DNA of 35,713 nucleotides from Actinomycetota bacterium (GTDB lineage Bacteria; Actinomycetota; Actinomycetes; Streptosporangiales; Streptosporangiaceae): assembly GCA_021324595.1 (NCBI GenBank), contig JAJPIV010000020.1, forward strand, positions 1 through 35,713. Reading direction: 5' to 3'. Made by a program: the position numbers and the translations under genes. Shown here piece by piece: positions 1-7,908 of the stretch. The notes below the pieces were generated by a model that was not told the DNA's origin, ran no database searches, and worked only from the letters and a program-made list of their open reading frames with translations. Position 1 is the first letter of the stretch; the number at the start of each line of letters is the position of its first letter.

Positions 1-145
1 GGAGCTCCTCGTTCTCCTGGATGAGCCGATCGAGCTCAGCCTCGACCTCGTCGAGGAACGCGTCCACTTCCTCTTCGTCGTAGCCGGGCCTGAGCCTGGT
101 CGTGCTGAACTGCTTGTTCCGCACATCCGCGGGCGTCAGTGGCAT
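1..145 (-). CDS. divIVA: DivIVA/Wag31 polar growth scaffold, N-terminus only
   Basis: The first 48 codons of DivIVA are visible; the rest lies beyond the left edge. The reading begins [20 protein letters not shown] and continues [18 protein letters not shown], the membrane-binding N-terminal DivIVA domain followed by the start of the coiled coil. In actinobacteria this protein marks curved membrane and poles and recruits the wall-elongation machinery. The ATG at 145 is preceded by AAGGAG at good spacing. It is the last visible gene of the dcw run, 43 bp after yggT. A weak -10-like TAGCCT at 178-183 (minus strand) could give it its own promoter, but I see no matching -35. The family assignment is firm because the N-terminal motif is diagnostic; only the truncation limits it. 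Confidence 0.95.
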   Translation of the reverse strand, partial: MPLTPADVRNKQFSTTRLRPGYDEEEVDAFLDEVEAELDRLIQENEEL

Positions 146-188
146 GCCGTCTCTCCTTGGTGCGTGGTCCCCTGGGGAGGCTACCTGA

Positions 189-473
189 TCACAGCGAGCT
201 TACGACCGTGAGCAACACGACGATCACGAGGAACAGCAGCGTGAAGCTGAGGTCTAGGGCAACACTACCGAGCCGCACCGGGGGAATGTAGCGCCTTAGG
301 AATCTCAGCGGCGGGTCGGTGACCGTGAACAGCACCTCGGCGACGATCGCCAGCGGGCCCGTGGGCGTCCACGATCTGCTGTAGGACTGCAGCCACTCGA
401 TGATCAGGCGGCCGATGAGCAGCAGCAGGTACACCCACAGCACGTAGGTGACGACGATCAGGAAGATGCTCAC
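189..473 (-). CDS. yggT: YggT family small membrane protein
   Basis: A 94-residue membrane protein of the YggT (YlmG) family. It has two hydrophobic segments, at about residues 3-25 and 70-92, joined by a polar stretch with the family-type sequence [14 protein letters not shown]. Members sit beside sepF and divIVA in Gram-positive bacteria and cyanobacteria, and are linked to division or membrane organisation; the molecular activity is not settled. The start is GTG at 473. It lies between sepF (72 bp upstream) and divIVA (43 bp downstream) on the same strand, the usual actinobacterial arrangement, which supports co-transcription with ftsZ and sepF. Length is normal for the family. Confidence 0.9.
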   Translation of the reverse strand: MSIFLIVVTYVLWVYLLLLIGRLIIEWLQSYSRSWTPTGPLAIVAEVLFTVTDPPLRFLRRYIPPVRLGSVALDLSFTLLFLVIVVLLTVVSSL

Positions 474-545
474 CGCGGCCCCGCCCCGCCGCGCCGGCGG
501 CCGCCGCGGGCGCGTCCAGCCACCCGGTCGTTCACTCGCATGTGC

Positions 546-1088
546 CTAACTCTGGTTGAAGAAGCCCCGCTCCGCGATCCGGGCCTTGTCCTCGGCCGTC
601 ACCTCGACGTTCGCCGGCGAGAGCAGGAAGACCTTGTTCGTGACCCGCTCGATCGTGCCTCGGAGTCCGAATATAAGCCCTGCGGAGAAGTCGACGAGCC
701 GCTTGGCGTCGCTGTCCACCATCTCGGTCAGGTTCATGATCACCGGGATGCCCTCGCGGAAGTGTTCGCCGATCGTCCTGGCCTCGTTGTACGTCCGCGG
801 ATGCAGCGTCGTGATCCTGGCCAGGTCCGCCACGGGCTGCTCGGCGCCGCTCCGGCGCTCGGCCCTGTCCTGCCGTGAGCGGCCGCCGTCGTGGGCCGGC
901 TCGGCGTAGTCGGCGCGGGCGTCCCCGGCGTCGTCTCCCGGGCCCGCGCCGGCCTGGTCGGGGTAGTCGGCCACGTAGTCGTCATAGTCGTCGCCGTCGC
1001 CGTACTCGCCCGGGTAGGCATCGTCGTAACGATGGTCATCCTCGACCAGGCCGAGATAGACCGCCATCTTGCGCATCGCGCTGGCCAT
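546..1088 (-). CDS. sepF: SepF, FtsZ membrane anchor
   Basis: A 180-residue cell division protein SepF. An N-terminal amphipathic helix ([14 protein letters not shown]) would bind membrane, followed by a long acidic, Asp/Tyr-rich linker (about residues 16-80). The C-terminal SepF domain (about 93-175) carries the family run ending [18 protein letters not shown]. SepF binds the C-terminal tail of FtsZ and ties the Z ring to the membrane in actinobacteria, which lack FtsA. The ATG at 1088 has GGAGG at normal spacing; a second in-frame ATG four codons later is a weaker alternative. It lies 63 bp after yggS and is transcribed with the ftsZ group. The intact FtsZ tail in this window ([11 protein letters not shown]) is its expected partner. 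Confidence 0.95.
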   Translation of the reverse strand: MASAMRKMAVYLGLVEDDHRYDDAYPGEYGDGDDYDDYVADYPDQAGAGPGDDAGDARADYAEPAHDGGRSRQDRAERRSGAEQPVADLARITTLHPRTYNEARTIGEHFREGIPVIMNLTEMVDSDAKRLVDFSAGLIFGLRGTIERVTNKVFLLSPANVEVTAEDKARIAERGFFNQS

Positions 1089-1151
1089 CGTCAGTCCTCC
1101 GTCATGCCGGTCATGCAGCCCAGGCTCGCGCCGCGTGCTACGCGTCGGACA

Positions 1152-1880
1152 TTACCTGACGAAGGACGGCCGGCCACCGAGCAACGCCGTACCGACACGC
1201 ACGTGTGTCGCACCTTCTGCGATGGCCTCATCGAGATCACCGCTCATGCCCGCGGAGACCATGAATGCCTCCGGGTGCTCCGCGCGCACCCGTTCAGCGA
1301 CCTCGCGCAGCCTGCGGAACGCCGGCCGGGGCGGCTCGCCCAGCGGCGCGATCGCCATCACCCCGCCCAGCGCCAGCCCCTCCTCGGCCGCGACGGCGGC
1401 GGCCAGGGCTGGCACCGCTGCGGGCGGCGCCCCGCCCCGTCCCGGCGCGGCGTCGAGGCTGACCTGGATCAGGCAGGTGATCACCCGGCCGGCCGCCCTC
1501 GCCCGCGCGCCCAGGGCGGCGACCAGCCGGGGCCGGTCCACCGAATGGACCACGCTGGCGTACCTGACCACGCTGGCGGCCTTGTTGACCTGCAACTGCC
1601 CGACGAAGTGCCAGCGCAACGGCAGGCCGAGGGCGGCGCACTCGGCTGCCTTGGGGGCGGCCTCCTGATCGCGGTTCTCTCCGACATCGGTCACGCCGAG
1701 CCGGGCGAGCACGGCGATGTCGGAGACCGGAAAGGTCTTGGTGACCGCGATCAGCGTGACCTCGGCGGGATCGCGGCCGGCGGCGGCGCAGGCGGCGGCG
1801 ATCCGTGCCCGGACCCGCGCCAGCCGCTCGCTGATCTCCTCCGCCCGGCCCTGGCCGGCCGCTGCCGCCACATCGGTCAC
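1152..1880 (-). CDS. yggS: YggS/PLPBP family pyridoxal phosphate-binding protein
   Basis: A 242-residue single-domain PLP-binding protein of the YggS/YlmE/PLPHP family, a TIM-barrel fold like alanine racemase domain I. The PLP lysine is K48 in the motif AVTKTFP. Other family signatures are GENRDQE, RWHFVGQLQVNK and the C-terminal SAGMSGDLDEAIAEGATHVRVGTALLG. The family is non-enzymatic and maintains vitamin B6 and amino-acid homeostasis; it usually sits with pgeF and sepF in Gram-positive dcw clusters. The start is GTG at 1880, only 7 bp after the pgeF stop, so the two are surely co-transcribed. The motif GENRDQEAAPK has Asp-Gln where many homologues have Val-Gln, a minor variant. Identification is secure. 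Confidence 0.94.
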   Translation of the reverse strand: MTDVAAAAGQGRAEEISERLARVRARIAAACAAAGRDPAEVTLIAVTKTFPVSDIAVLARLGVTDVGENRDQEAAPKAAECAALGLPLRWHFVGQLQVNKAASVVRYASVVHSVDRPRLVAALGARARAAGRVITCLIQVSLDAAPGRGGAPPAAVPALAAAVAAEEGLALGGVMAIAPLGEPPRPAFRRLREVAERVRAEHPEAFMVSAGMSGDLDEAIAEGATHVRVGTALLGGRPSFVR

Positions 1881-1887
1881 GCCCCCA

Positions 1888-2736
1888 TCATGCCGTCAGC
1901 CAGATCAGCCCGGCGAACCGGCCGGTGGTGCCGTCGCGGCGGTAGGAGAACAGCTCGGCGGACTCCGCGGTGCACCGCGCGTCGTCGCTCACCCGCCGGA
2001 CGCCGAGCCTGCGCAGCTGCGCTCGCAGCCCGGCCCGCAGGTCGACGCCGGGCGTGCCGCGCCGCGTCACGCACGCCGATCCCGGCGCGGCCGCGGACAC
2101 CCGTGCCGCGAGCGCGGCCGGCAGTTCATAGCACCCGCCGCAGATGGCGGGGCCGATCACCGCCCGGATGCGGCCCGGCTGCGCGCCCGCCGCCGTCATC
2201 GCCGCCACCAGCTCCGGGACGACGCCCAGGGCCAGGCCGGCCCGGCCTGCGTGGGCGGCGCCGACCAGCCTCGCCGCCGGGTCGGCGAGCAGCACGGGGG
2301 CACAGTCGGCCACCAAGATGCCGAGGGCCACCTCCGGCGAGTCGGTGAACATGGCGTCGGCGGGCGGTCCGCCATCCCCGCCAGGGCCGGCTCGGGCGCT
2401 GCCGGGAGGCCACCCGCCGCCCGGAACGTAGACCACCCGGGCGCCGTGGACCTGCCGCAGCCAGGCCAGCCACGCCGGCCCGGGCGCGACCTGATCCAGC
2501 ACCAGGTCACGGTTGCGCCGTACCGCGGCCGGATCGTCGCCGACCGCCGCGCTCAGGTTGAGGCCGGCGAACGGGCCTGCGCTGCAGCCGCCCGGGCGCC
2601 CGGTGAACAAGCCGCGCGCCCCGCTGCCGAGGGCGAACGCCCCGGTTCCCGGCGGCGATGCCCCCGCCCGGGTGCCCCGGCTGGCCGGCCAGCGGCGGCC
2701 GGCCGCCCCCGTGGCGGCCCGCTGGCCTTCCCTCAC
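1888..2736 (-). CDS. pgeF: PgeF/YfiH family multicopper-type purine nucleoside phosphorylase (laccase domain)
   Basis: A 282-residue member of the YfiH/YlmD/PgeF family, formerly called polyphenol oxidase or laccase domain. Some members act on purine nucleosides, and E. coli PgeF removes misincorporated L-Ser from peptidoglycan precursors. The metal-site residues are present: H97 in QVHG, C145 in ADCAPVLL and H162 in AAHAGRAGL. The GTG start at 2736 overlaps the ftsZ stop by 4 bp (GTGA), so translation is probably coupled to ftsZ. The N-terminal 35 residues are Gly/Ala/Arg-rich and not conserved, so the true start could be further in. Its place directly behind ftsZ fits a peptidoglycan quality-control role, but that is inference. 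Confidence 0.9.
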   Translation of the reverse strand: MREGQRAATGAAGRRWPASRGTRAGASPPGTGAFALGSGARGLFTGRPGGCSAGPFAGLNLSAAVGDDPAAVRRNRDLVLDQVAPGPAWLAWLRQVHGARVVYVPGGGWPPGSARAGPGGDGGPPADAMFTDSPEVALGILVADCAPVLLADPAARLVGAAHAGRAGLALGVVPELVAAMTAAGAQPGRIRAVIGPAICGGCYELPAALAARVSAAAPGSACVTRRGTPGVDLRAGLRAQLRRLGVRRVSDDARCTAESAELFSYRRDGTTGRFAGLIWLTA

Positions 2737-4124
2737 TTGAGGAAGTCGGGAACGTCGAGCTCGTCGTCCTCCTCGAAGACCACCGACCGCCGCCTGACGC
2801 CCTGGCCGTCCCGTCCCTTGCCGGGCTCCTTGGCCGCCGGGCCGGAGCCGTGCCCGGTACTGCCCGGCTCGTCCGCCGGGCGCGGCGGGGGGACCGGCGC
2901 GCTGGCCGGCGGGTCCGCCGCCGCGCCCGCCTCACGATCGGGCGCGCGGGCGGCGGCCGGTCCTGCCTGAACCGCCCCGGCGGAGGCGGGCGCCGGTCCG
3001 GCCGGCGCCGGTCCGGCCGGCGAAGGCCCGGCGGGAGCCGCCCCCGTCACCGCCGCCCCCAGCACGGCGTCCCTCGGTGCCGGGAACGGGGCGGGGCGCC
3101 AGGGCGCGCCGAAGACATCCGACCCCTGGCCGGGATGGTACGCGGTGGCCGGGCGAGGCGCCCTCGCCCCCTCGCCCGGTGCCTCGTCGAAGCCCGCGGC
3201 GATCACGGTCACCCGGACCTCGTCGCCGAGGGCATCGTCGATCACCGCGCCGAAGATGATGTTGGCATCGGGAGCGGCCGAGTTGGCCACCAGCTGGGCG
3301 GCCTCGTTGATCTCGAACAGGCCCAGGTCGGAGCCGCCCTGGATGGACAGCAGCACGCCGTGCGCGCCGTCGATGCTCGCCTCAAGGAGCGGGCTGGAGA
3401 TGGCCATCTCCGCCGCCGCGACCGCGCGGTCGTCCCCCCTGGCCGAGCCGATCCCCATCAGCGCCGAGCCCGCGCCTGACATCACCGACCTGACGTCGGC
3501 GAAGTCCAGGTTGATCAGGCCCGGGGTGGTGATCAGGTCGGTGATCCCCTGGACGCCGGACAGCAGCACCTGGTCGGCTGCCTTGAACGCGTCCAGCATG
3601 CTGATGCGGCGGTCGGAGATCGACAGCAGCCGGTCGTTGGGGATCACGATCAGCGTGTCGACCTCGCTGCGCAGGCGCTCGATGCCGGCGTCGGCCTGGG
3701 CGGCACGGCGCTTGCCCTCGAACCCGAACGGCCGGGTGACCACCCCGATCGTCAGCGCCCCCAGCGACCTGGCCACCTGGGCGACGACGGGAGCACCGCC
3801 CGTGCCCGTGCCGCCGCCCTCGCCCGCGGTCACGAAGACCATGTCGGCGCCCTTGAGCACCTCCTCGATCTCCTCGCGGTGGTCCTCCGTCGCCTTCGCG
3901 CCCTTCGCCGGGTCGGCGCCCGCGCCCAGGCCCCTGGTCAGCTCCCTGCCGATGTCGAGCTTGACGTCCGCGTCGCTCATCAGCAGGGCCTGCGCGTCAG
4001 TGTTGATCGCGATGAACTCGACGCCCTTGAGGCCCTCGTCGATCATCCGGTTGACGGCGTTGACGCCGCCACCGCCGATGCCGACGACCTTGATGACCGC
4101 GAGATAATTCTGCGGTGCTGCCAC
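2733..4124 (-). CDS. ftsZ: FtsZ, tubulin-like division GTPase
   Basis: A 463-residue FtsZ that polymerises into the Z ring at the future septum. The GTP-binding tubulin signature GGGTGTG is at residues 103-109, the N-terminal [13 protein letters not shown] loop at 15-27, and the catalytic T7 loop NLDFAD at 205-210. After the globular core (to about 315) comes a disordered Pro/Ala/Gly linker of about 135 residues, longer than in many FtsZ proteins. It ends in the conserved tail [11 protein letters not shown] (453-463) that binds SepF and other partners. The linker contains a 15-bp DNA tandem repeat at 2990-3019 (two copies). The GTG start at 4124 has GGAAGG seven bases upstream. A 341-bp leader with its own promoter precedes it, as is usual for actinobacterial ftsZ. 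Confidence 0.98.
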   Translation of the reverse strand: MAAPQNYLAVIKVVGIGGGGVNAVNRMIDEGLKGVEFIAINTDAQALLMSDADVKLDIGRELTRGLGAGADPAKGAKATEDHREEIEEVLKGADMVFVTAGEGGGTGTGGAPVVAQVARSLGALTIGVVTRPFGFEGKRRAAQADAGIERLRSEVDTLIVIPNDRLLSISDRRISMLDAFKAADQVLLSGVQGITDLITTPGLINLDFADVRSVMSGAGSALMGIGSARGDDRAVAAAEMAISSPLLEASIDGAHGVLLSIQGGSDLGLFEINEAAQLVANSAAPDANIIFGAVIDDALGDEVRVTVIAAGFDEAPGEGARAPRPATAYHPGQGSDVFGAPWRPAPFPAPRDAVLGAAVTGAAPAGPSPAGPAPAGPAPASAGAVQAGPAAARAPDREAGAAADPPASAPVPPPRPADEPGSTGHGSGPAAKEPGKGRDGQGVRRRSVVFEEDDELDVPDFLK

Positions 4125-4158
4125 GGAGGGACCTTCCCGTTCGTTTGCCTGCCGCGAC

Positions 4159-4188
4159 GTGACCGGGCCGCCCCGGGCGGCCCGTCAC
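4159..4188 (-). promoter_or_regulatory. GC-rich hairpin in ftsZ leader
   Basis: An inverted repeat with arms GGGCCGCCC (4165-4173) and GGGCGGCCC (4175-4183) around a single central base. It is extended by an outer GTGAC/GTCAC pair (4159-4163 and 4184-4188) with a one-base bulge. As RNA, opening the central pairs would give a very stable stem 35-65 nt upstream of the ftsZ start codon. No U-tract follows, so it is not a classic terminator. It could be an attenuator, an RNA-processing site or a protein-binding site. Confidence 0.55.
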
Positions 4189-4294
4189 CAGCCCGGCCTG
4201 CGCGTGCCCGCGGGGCGGGCCACGGTGGACCTCCCCCCGCGCGCCAGGGCACGGCAGGTTCCGCCGTCCGGCATCATCGCTCTCACCATAAGGT

Positions 4295-4311
4295 CTCACC
4301 CTCAGGTTGAG
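4295..4311. promoter_or_regulatory. 17-bp inverted repeat, possible operator upstream of ftsZ
   Basis: The sequence CTCACCC-TCA-GGTTGAG is an inverted repeat with 7-bp arms, one mismatch and a 3-bp centre, lying in the AT-richer part of the ftsZ upstream region. It starts about 28 bp downstream of the transcription start predicted from the promoter at 4346-4375. Symmetry and position suggest a repressor operator, but I cannot name the regulator. Confidence 0.4.
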
Positions 4312-4345
4312 ATTTACAGTTATGTCAAGCTGGTGATTGATAGGG

Positions 4346-4375
4346 ACAGTAGGGTTGGCGGGCACGGGCGGTCAA
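4346..4375 (-). promoter_or_regulatory. Predicted ftsZ promoter
   Basis: On the minus strand TTGACC (4375-4370) and TACTGT (4351-4346) are separated by 18 bp, a good match to the principal vegetative sigma factor consensus. Transcription would begin near 4339, giving a leader of about 215 nt before the GTG at 4124. Dedicated ftsZ promoters in the ftsQ-ftsZ gap are known in Streptomyces. Confidence 0.6.
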
Positions 4376-4465
4376 CTAACCGCGCCGCACCGCATGGCGT
4401 GTCGCGCTCGGTGACGAGCGGATCACCACGCGTCCCGCCTGCCGGGCATGCCGTCGCCCGGCCGC

Positions 4466-5293
4466 TCAGCCGCTGGTCACCGCCGTGTAGGGATCGCTCA
4501 CGTCGTAGCGGCGCGCGCCCGTGCCGAGCAGGATCGCCAGCTCGCGCGCCTTCTGCGCGGCGCGCCGAGTGCCGCCCCAGTCGACGGTCAGGCCGCCCCG
4601 CAGGACGAGCGTGACCGCCGAGGCGCTCCCGGCCCGGACCGAGAGCACCCGGCGGCGCAGCCACCCGGGCAGCTCACGCACCACCACGCCGGCCGCGCGG
4701 ACCCTGGGATCTCCCCGCAGCGCGGCAGGCGAGCCCCGCGGGGCGGCCAGCACCGGCAGGCCGGGCGGGCGGGCGGGGCGCCAGCCGAGCACCACGCCGG
4801 CCGGGTCGATCAGGTCGTATCCGGCCGCCGCGGGCACCGCGAGCTCGGGGATCCGCGGCCGCACCCAGATGACGACCGCGTCCGGCCAGGACAGGCTGAC
4901 CCGCGCCGACTCGACCACGGCGATCCGCTCGACGCGGCGGGCCACCGCGGCCGGGTCGACCCGGACCAGCGGAGTGCCGGGAGCGATCCGGGCAGCGGCG
5001 AGCACCCGGCCCCGGGGAACGGGCGGCCCGCCGGTGACCAGCACCCGCACCGACCGCACGACGAACAGGCTCGATCCGAGGAGCGCCCAGGCGATGCCGC
5101 CGGCCAGGGCCAGCGCGGCCACGCCGAAGAACGCCGCCTTCCACCGGTCCCGCCCGGGCCTGCTCCGTCCCGTCGCGGGCGCGGCGGCCCGGCGCCTGGC
5201 GCCGGCAGGCGTGCCCGGCGCAGACCCGCACGGGTTCCGCCCCGCCCCGGGCAAGATGCCCGGGCCGGGCGGCGGGGCGGCTGCCCGGGTCAA
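4466..5293 (-). CDS. ftsQ: FtsQ divisome protein
   Basis: A 275-residue FtsQ/DivIB. It has a basic, Pro/Arg-rich cytoplasmic tail (about 1-52), one membrane helix (about 53-73), a POTRA domain beginning at FVVRSVRVLVTGG (about 77-147) and the extracytoplasmic beta domain. The motif ARVSLSWPDAVVIWVRPRIPELAV is typical of FtsQ. FtsQ forms a complex with FtsL and FtsB/DivIC and gates FtsW-FtsI activity. The apparent start is a rare TTG at 5293 overlapping the murC stop as TTGA; this 4-bp overlap fits the rest of the cluster and implies coupled translation. A downstream start is possible because the first 40 residues are low complexity. Gene order murC-ftsQ-ftsZ, without murB or ddl between, is normal for actinobacteria. 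Confidence 0.92.
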   Translation of the reverse strand: MTRAAAPPPGPGILPGAGRNPCGSAPGTPAGARRRAAAPATGRSRPGRDRWKAAFFGVAALALAGGIAWALLGSSLFVVRSVRVLVTGGPPVPRGRVLAAARIAPGTPLVRVDPAAVARRVERIAVVESARVSLSWPDAVVIWVRPRIPELAVPAAAGYDLIDPAGVVLGWRPARPPGLPVLAAPRGSPAALRGDPRVRAAGVVVRELPGWLRRRVLSVRAGSASAVTLVLRGGLTVDWGGTRRAAQKARELAILLGTGARRYDVSDPYTAVTSG

Positions 5294-6738
5294 CTCGCCT
5301 CACCCCGCCGCAGGCTCAGGGCGGCGAGGATCCGCGGCCCGAGCGCGGTCACGTCCCCGGCGCCCATCGTCAGCACGAGGTCGCCGGGCTTGGCCGCGTC
5401 GGCGACCACCGCGGGCAGGCTTTCCCGGTCCGGGTGGAACGCGCCGCGGCCGGCCGGCACCGCGTCGGCGATCAGGGCGCCCGTCACGCCCGGCTCGGGA
5501 TCCTCCCGCGCGGCGTAGACGTCCATCACGAGCGCCTCGTCGGCATGGCCGAGCGCGGCGCCGAACTCCCGCGCGAAGATCCTCGTGCGGCTGAACAGGT
5601 GCGGCTGGAAGACCACGATCACCCGGCCGCCCTCGGCGATCTGCCGCGCGGCCGCCAGGTCGGCGGCGATCTCCGTCGGATGGTGCGCGTAGCTGTCCAG
5701 CAGCAGCACCCCGTCGGCCTCACCCCTGGGCTCCATCCTCCGCCGCACGCCCCGGTAGGCGGCCAGCCCGGCGGCGATCTCCCCGGGCGCGAACCCCAGC
5801 TCGGCGGCCACGGCGTAGGCGGCGGCCGCATTCAGCGCGTTGTGCCGGCCGGGGACCGCGAGCCGCACGCGCACCGCCTGGCCGCGGGCGGTCAGGTCGA
5901 GCTCGCAGCTCATGCCCGCCGGCCGCGCGCCGGCGAGCCGGTAGTCCGCGCCCGCGGACTCGCCGTAGGTCACCAGCCGCGGGCGGCTGCCCCCGGCTGG
6001 CACCGGCCCGCCCGCCGGCCCGGCCAGCGAGGCCGCCAGCCGGCGCGCCCCGGCGTCGTCGGCGGACGTGACAAGGAAGCCACCGGGCGCGATCCGGCCG
6101 GCGAACGCGGCGAACGCGGCCTCGATCTCCGAAAGGCTCGCGTAGTTGTCCAGATGGTCGGCCTCGATGCTGGTCACGACCGCGGCGTGCGGCGAGAGCA
6201 TGAGGAACGAGCCGTCGCTCTCATCGGCCTCCGCGACGAACACCGGTCCGCTGCCGTCCGCGGCGCCGAGCCCGGTCTCGGTCAAGATCCCGCCGATCAC
6301 GTACGACGGGTCGGCCCCGCAGCTGCGCAGCACCGTGGTGATCATTGAGGTGGTGGTGGTCTTGCCGTGGGTCCCCGCCACGGCGATGACCTCGCGGCCG
6401 AGCATGACCGACGCGAGCGCGCAGGCCCGGTGAATGACCCGGATGCCCCGCCTGCCCGCCTCGGCCAGCTCCGGGTTGTCCGCCCTGATCGCCGTCGAGA
6501 TCACCAGCGTGTCGGCGGCGCGCACATGTTCGGCCGAGTGGCCGACCGTGACCTGCGCGCCGAGCCCGGACAGCTCGCTGAGCTGCGCCGAGGCCGCCGC
6601 GTCGCAGCCGGAGACCGGCACGCCCCGGGCCAGCATGATGCGCGCGATCCCGGACATGCCCGCCCCGCCGATCGCCGCGAAGTGCACCCGGCCCAGCTCG
6701 GCGAGCGGGACCGGCTCCTGGGGCATCACCAGGCTCAT
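5290..6738 (-). CDS. murC: UDP-N-acetylmuramate--L-alanine ligase
   Basis: A 482-residue MurC, the first Mur ligase, which adds L-Ala to UDP-MurNAc with ATP hydrolysis in the cytoplasm. The N-terminal UDP-binding domain has the glycine loop GGAGMSG (24-30). The ATP-binding P-loop is GTHGKTTT (122-129), in which the His is typical of MurC. The central domain carries EADESDGSF and the C-terminal domain YAHHPTEI. The ATG at 6738 has a strong GGAGGG ribosome binding site eleven bases upstream; a second ATG four codons in is less likely. It lies 39 bp after murG, one of the few true gaps in the cluster, and overlaps ftsQ by 4 bp. Length and motifs are normal. Confidence 0.97.
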   Translation of the reverse strand: MSLVMPQEPVPLAELGRVHFAAIGGAGMSGIARIMLARGVPVSGCDAAASAQLSELSGLGAQVTVGHSAEHVRAADTLVISTAIRADNPELAEAGRRGIRVIHRACALASVMLGREVIAVAGTHGKTTTTSMITTVLRSCGADPSYVIGGILTETGLGAADGSGPVFVAEADESDGSFLMLSPHAAVVTSIEADHLDNYASLSEIEAAFAAFAGRIAPGGFLVTSADDAGARRLAASLAGPAGGPVPAGGSRPRLVTYGESAGADYRLAGARPAGMSCELDLTARGQAVRVRLAVPGRHNALNAAAAYAVAAELGFAPGEIAAGLAAYRGVRRRMEPRGEADGVLLLDSYAHHPTEIAADLAAARQIAEGGRVIVVFQPHLFSRTRIFAREFGAALGHADEALVMDVYAAREDPEPGVTGALIADAVPAGRGAFHPDRESLPAVVADAAKPGDLVLTMGAGDVTALGPRILAALSLRRGEAS

Positions 6739-6777
6739 CGCTGCCCTCCGCGGCCCAGTCGCATGGGTCCCCCTCTC

Positions 6778-7908
6778 TCACCGGCTCCGGTGCGCGCCCC
6801 GGGGGCGCCCCCGGCGCGCTCCGGCATCGGCCACCGCGAGCACCCGCTCCGCGAGCAGGACATCCGCGTCCCTGCAGCCCACGCTCGAGGCCGCCTGTGA
6901 CATGGCTGCCACGCGCCCCGGGTCGAGCAGCACGCCGATCAGCTCCGTCCGGATCCAGTCCGGGGTCAGGTCGGCGTCCGCCACGATGAGCCCGCCGCCG
7001 GCCCGCTCGATCGGCAGCGCGTTGAGGCGCTGCTCGCCGTTGCCGTGCGGCAGCGGCACATAGGCTGCCGGCAGCCCCACCGCGCTTAGCTCCGCGCACG
7101 TCATGGCCCCCGCCCGGCAGAGCGCGAAGTCCGCTGCCGCGTAGCCGAGGTCCATCCTCTCCAGGTACTCAAGCATCACGTACGGCACCTCGCCGCGGGG
7201 GGCCTGCGCCACCGCGCCCGACCTCGGGCCCACGATGTGCAGCACCTGTATCCCGGCGGCCAGCAGGTCCGGGGCGGCGCCGAGCACGGCCCGGTTGAGC
7301 GAGGCCGCGCCCTGCGATCCCCCGGTGACCAGCAGCACCGGCAGGTCGGGCCGGAGCCCGAAGTGCGCCCGCGCCTTGTCGGCCAGGGCCAGCCGGTCCA
7401 GGCCGGCGATCTGGCGGCGGATCGGGATGCCGATGCAGCGCGCGTGCGGCAGCCTGATTCCCCGCTGCCCGGTGAAGACGTGCCTGGTCAGCCGGGCGCC
7501 CACCCGGTTGGCTAGCCCGGGGCGGCTGTTGGCCTCGTGCACGACGATCGGCACGTGACGCCTCCTGGCGGCCAGGTATCCCGGCGTCGCCACGTAGCCG
7601 CCGAACCCGACCAGCACGCTGGCGCCCGCCCGGTCGAGCACCGCGGCGGCGGCACCGACCGCGGCCGCCAGCCGGGCGGGCACCGACAGCAGCGCGGGCG
7701 TCAGCGAACGGGGCAGCGGGACCGGCGGGATCAGCTCCAGCGCGTACCCCCTGGCCGGGACCAGCCTGGTCTCCAGGCCGCGCTCGGTGCCCAGGCAGGT
7801 GATCGCGATCGCCGGATCCGCCCGGCGAAGCGCGTCCGCCAGCGCCAGGGCAGGCTCGATGTGACCGCCGGTCCCCCCGCCGGCGATGACCACGCTGCGT
7901 CCCGTCAT
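6778..7908 (-). CDS. murG: MurG, lipid II-forming GlcNAc transferase
   Basis: A 376-residue MurG. It transfers GlcNAc from UDP-GlcNAc to lipid I at the inner face of the membrane, giving lipid II. The glycine-rich loop GGGTGGHI (10-17) with catalytic H16 is intact, as are VTGGSQGA and the donor-binding [13 protein letters not shown]. The ATG at 7908 overlaps the ftsW stop as ATGA; an open frame continues upstream but has no MurG similarity. Gene order ftsW-murG-murC follows the actinobacterial pattern and places the lipid II synthase beside the septal polymerase. The last residues ([14 protein letters not shown]) form a short basic tail. Confidence 0.97.
   Translation of the reverse strand: MTGRSVVIAGGGTGGHIEPALALADALRRADPAIAITCLGTERGLETRLVPARGYALELIPPVPLPRSLTPALLSVPARLAAAVGAAAAVLDRAGASVLVGFGGYVATPGYLAARRRHVPIVVHEANSRPGLANRVGARLTRHVFTGQRGIRLPHARCIGIPIRRQIAGLDRLALADKARAHFGLRPDLPVLLVTGGSQGAASLNRAVLGAAPDLLAAGIQVLHIVGPRSGAVAQAPRGEVPYVMLEYLERMDLGYAAADFALCRAGAMTCAELSAVGLPAAYVPLPHGNGEQRLNALPIERAGGGLIVADADLTPDWIRTELIGVLLDPGRVAAMSQAASSVGCRDADVLLAERVLAVADAGARRGRPRGAHRSR

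Larger units (their letters stand above)
4125..4465 (-). promoter_or_regulatory. ftsQ-ftsZ intergenic control region
   Basis: This 341-bp stretch between ftsQ and ftsZ holds no gene I can support. Reading toward ftsZ, it contains a sigma-70-like promoter (4346-4375), a second TTGACA-like hexamer (4323-4328) with no matching -10, and a 17-bp imperfect inverted repeat (4295-4311). A long GC-rich hairpin (4159-4188) follows, then the ftsZ ribosome binding site GGAAGG. The part from 4281 to 4380 is markedly more AT-rich than its surroundings. The three elements are listed separately. Together they imply that ftsZ is expressed with an untranslated leader of about 215 nt in addition to read-through from the upstream dcw genes. 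Confidence 0.7.

Noticed and set aside
891-2348. Plus-strand open frame of 485 codons opposite yggS and pgeF
   Set aside because: Product is Arg/Pro/Gly-rich with no domain, as expected from antisense frames in GC-rich DNA; the minus strand carries two well-defined genes.
4323-4328. TTGACA as a second ftsZ promoter -35
   Set aside because: A perfect-looking -35, but no TANNNT hexamer lies 16-19 bp downstream. The upstream TTGACC-18-TACTGT pair is better.
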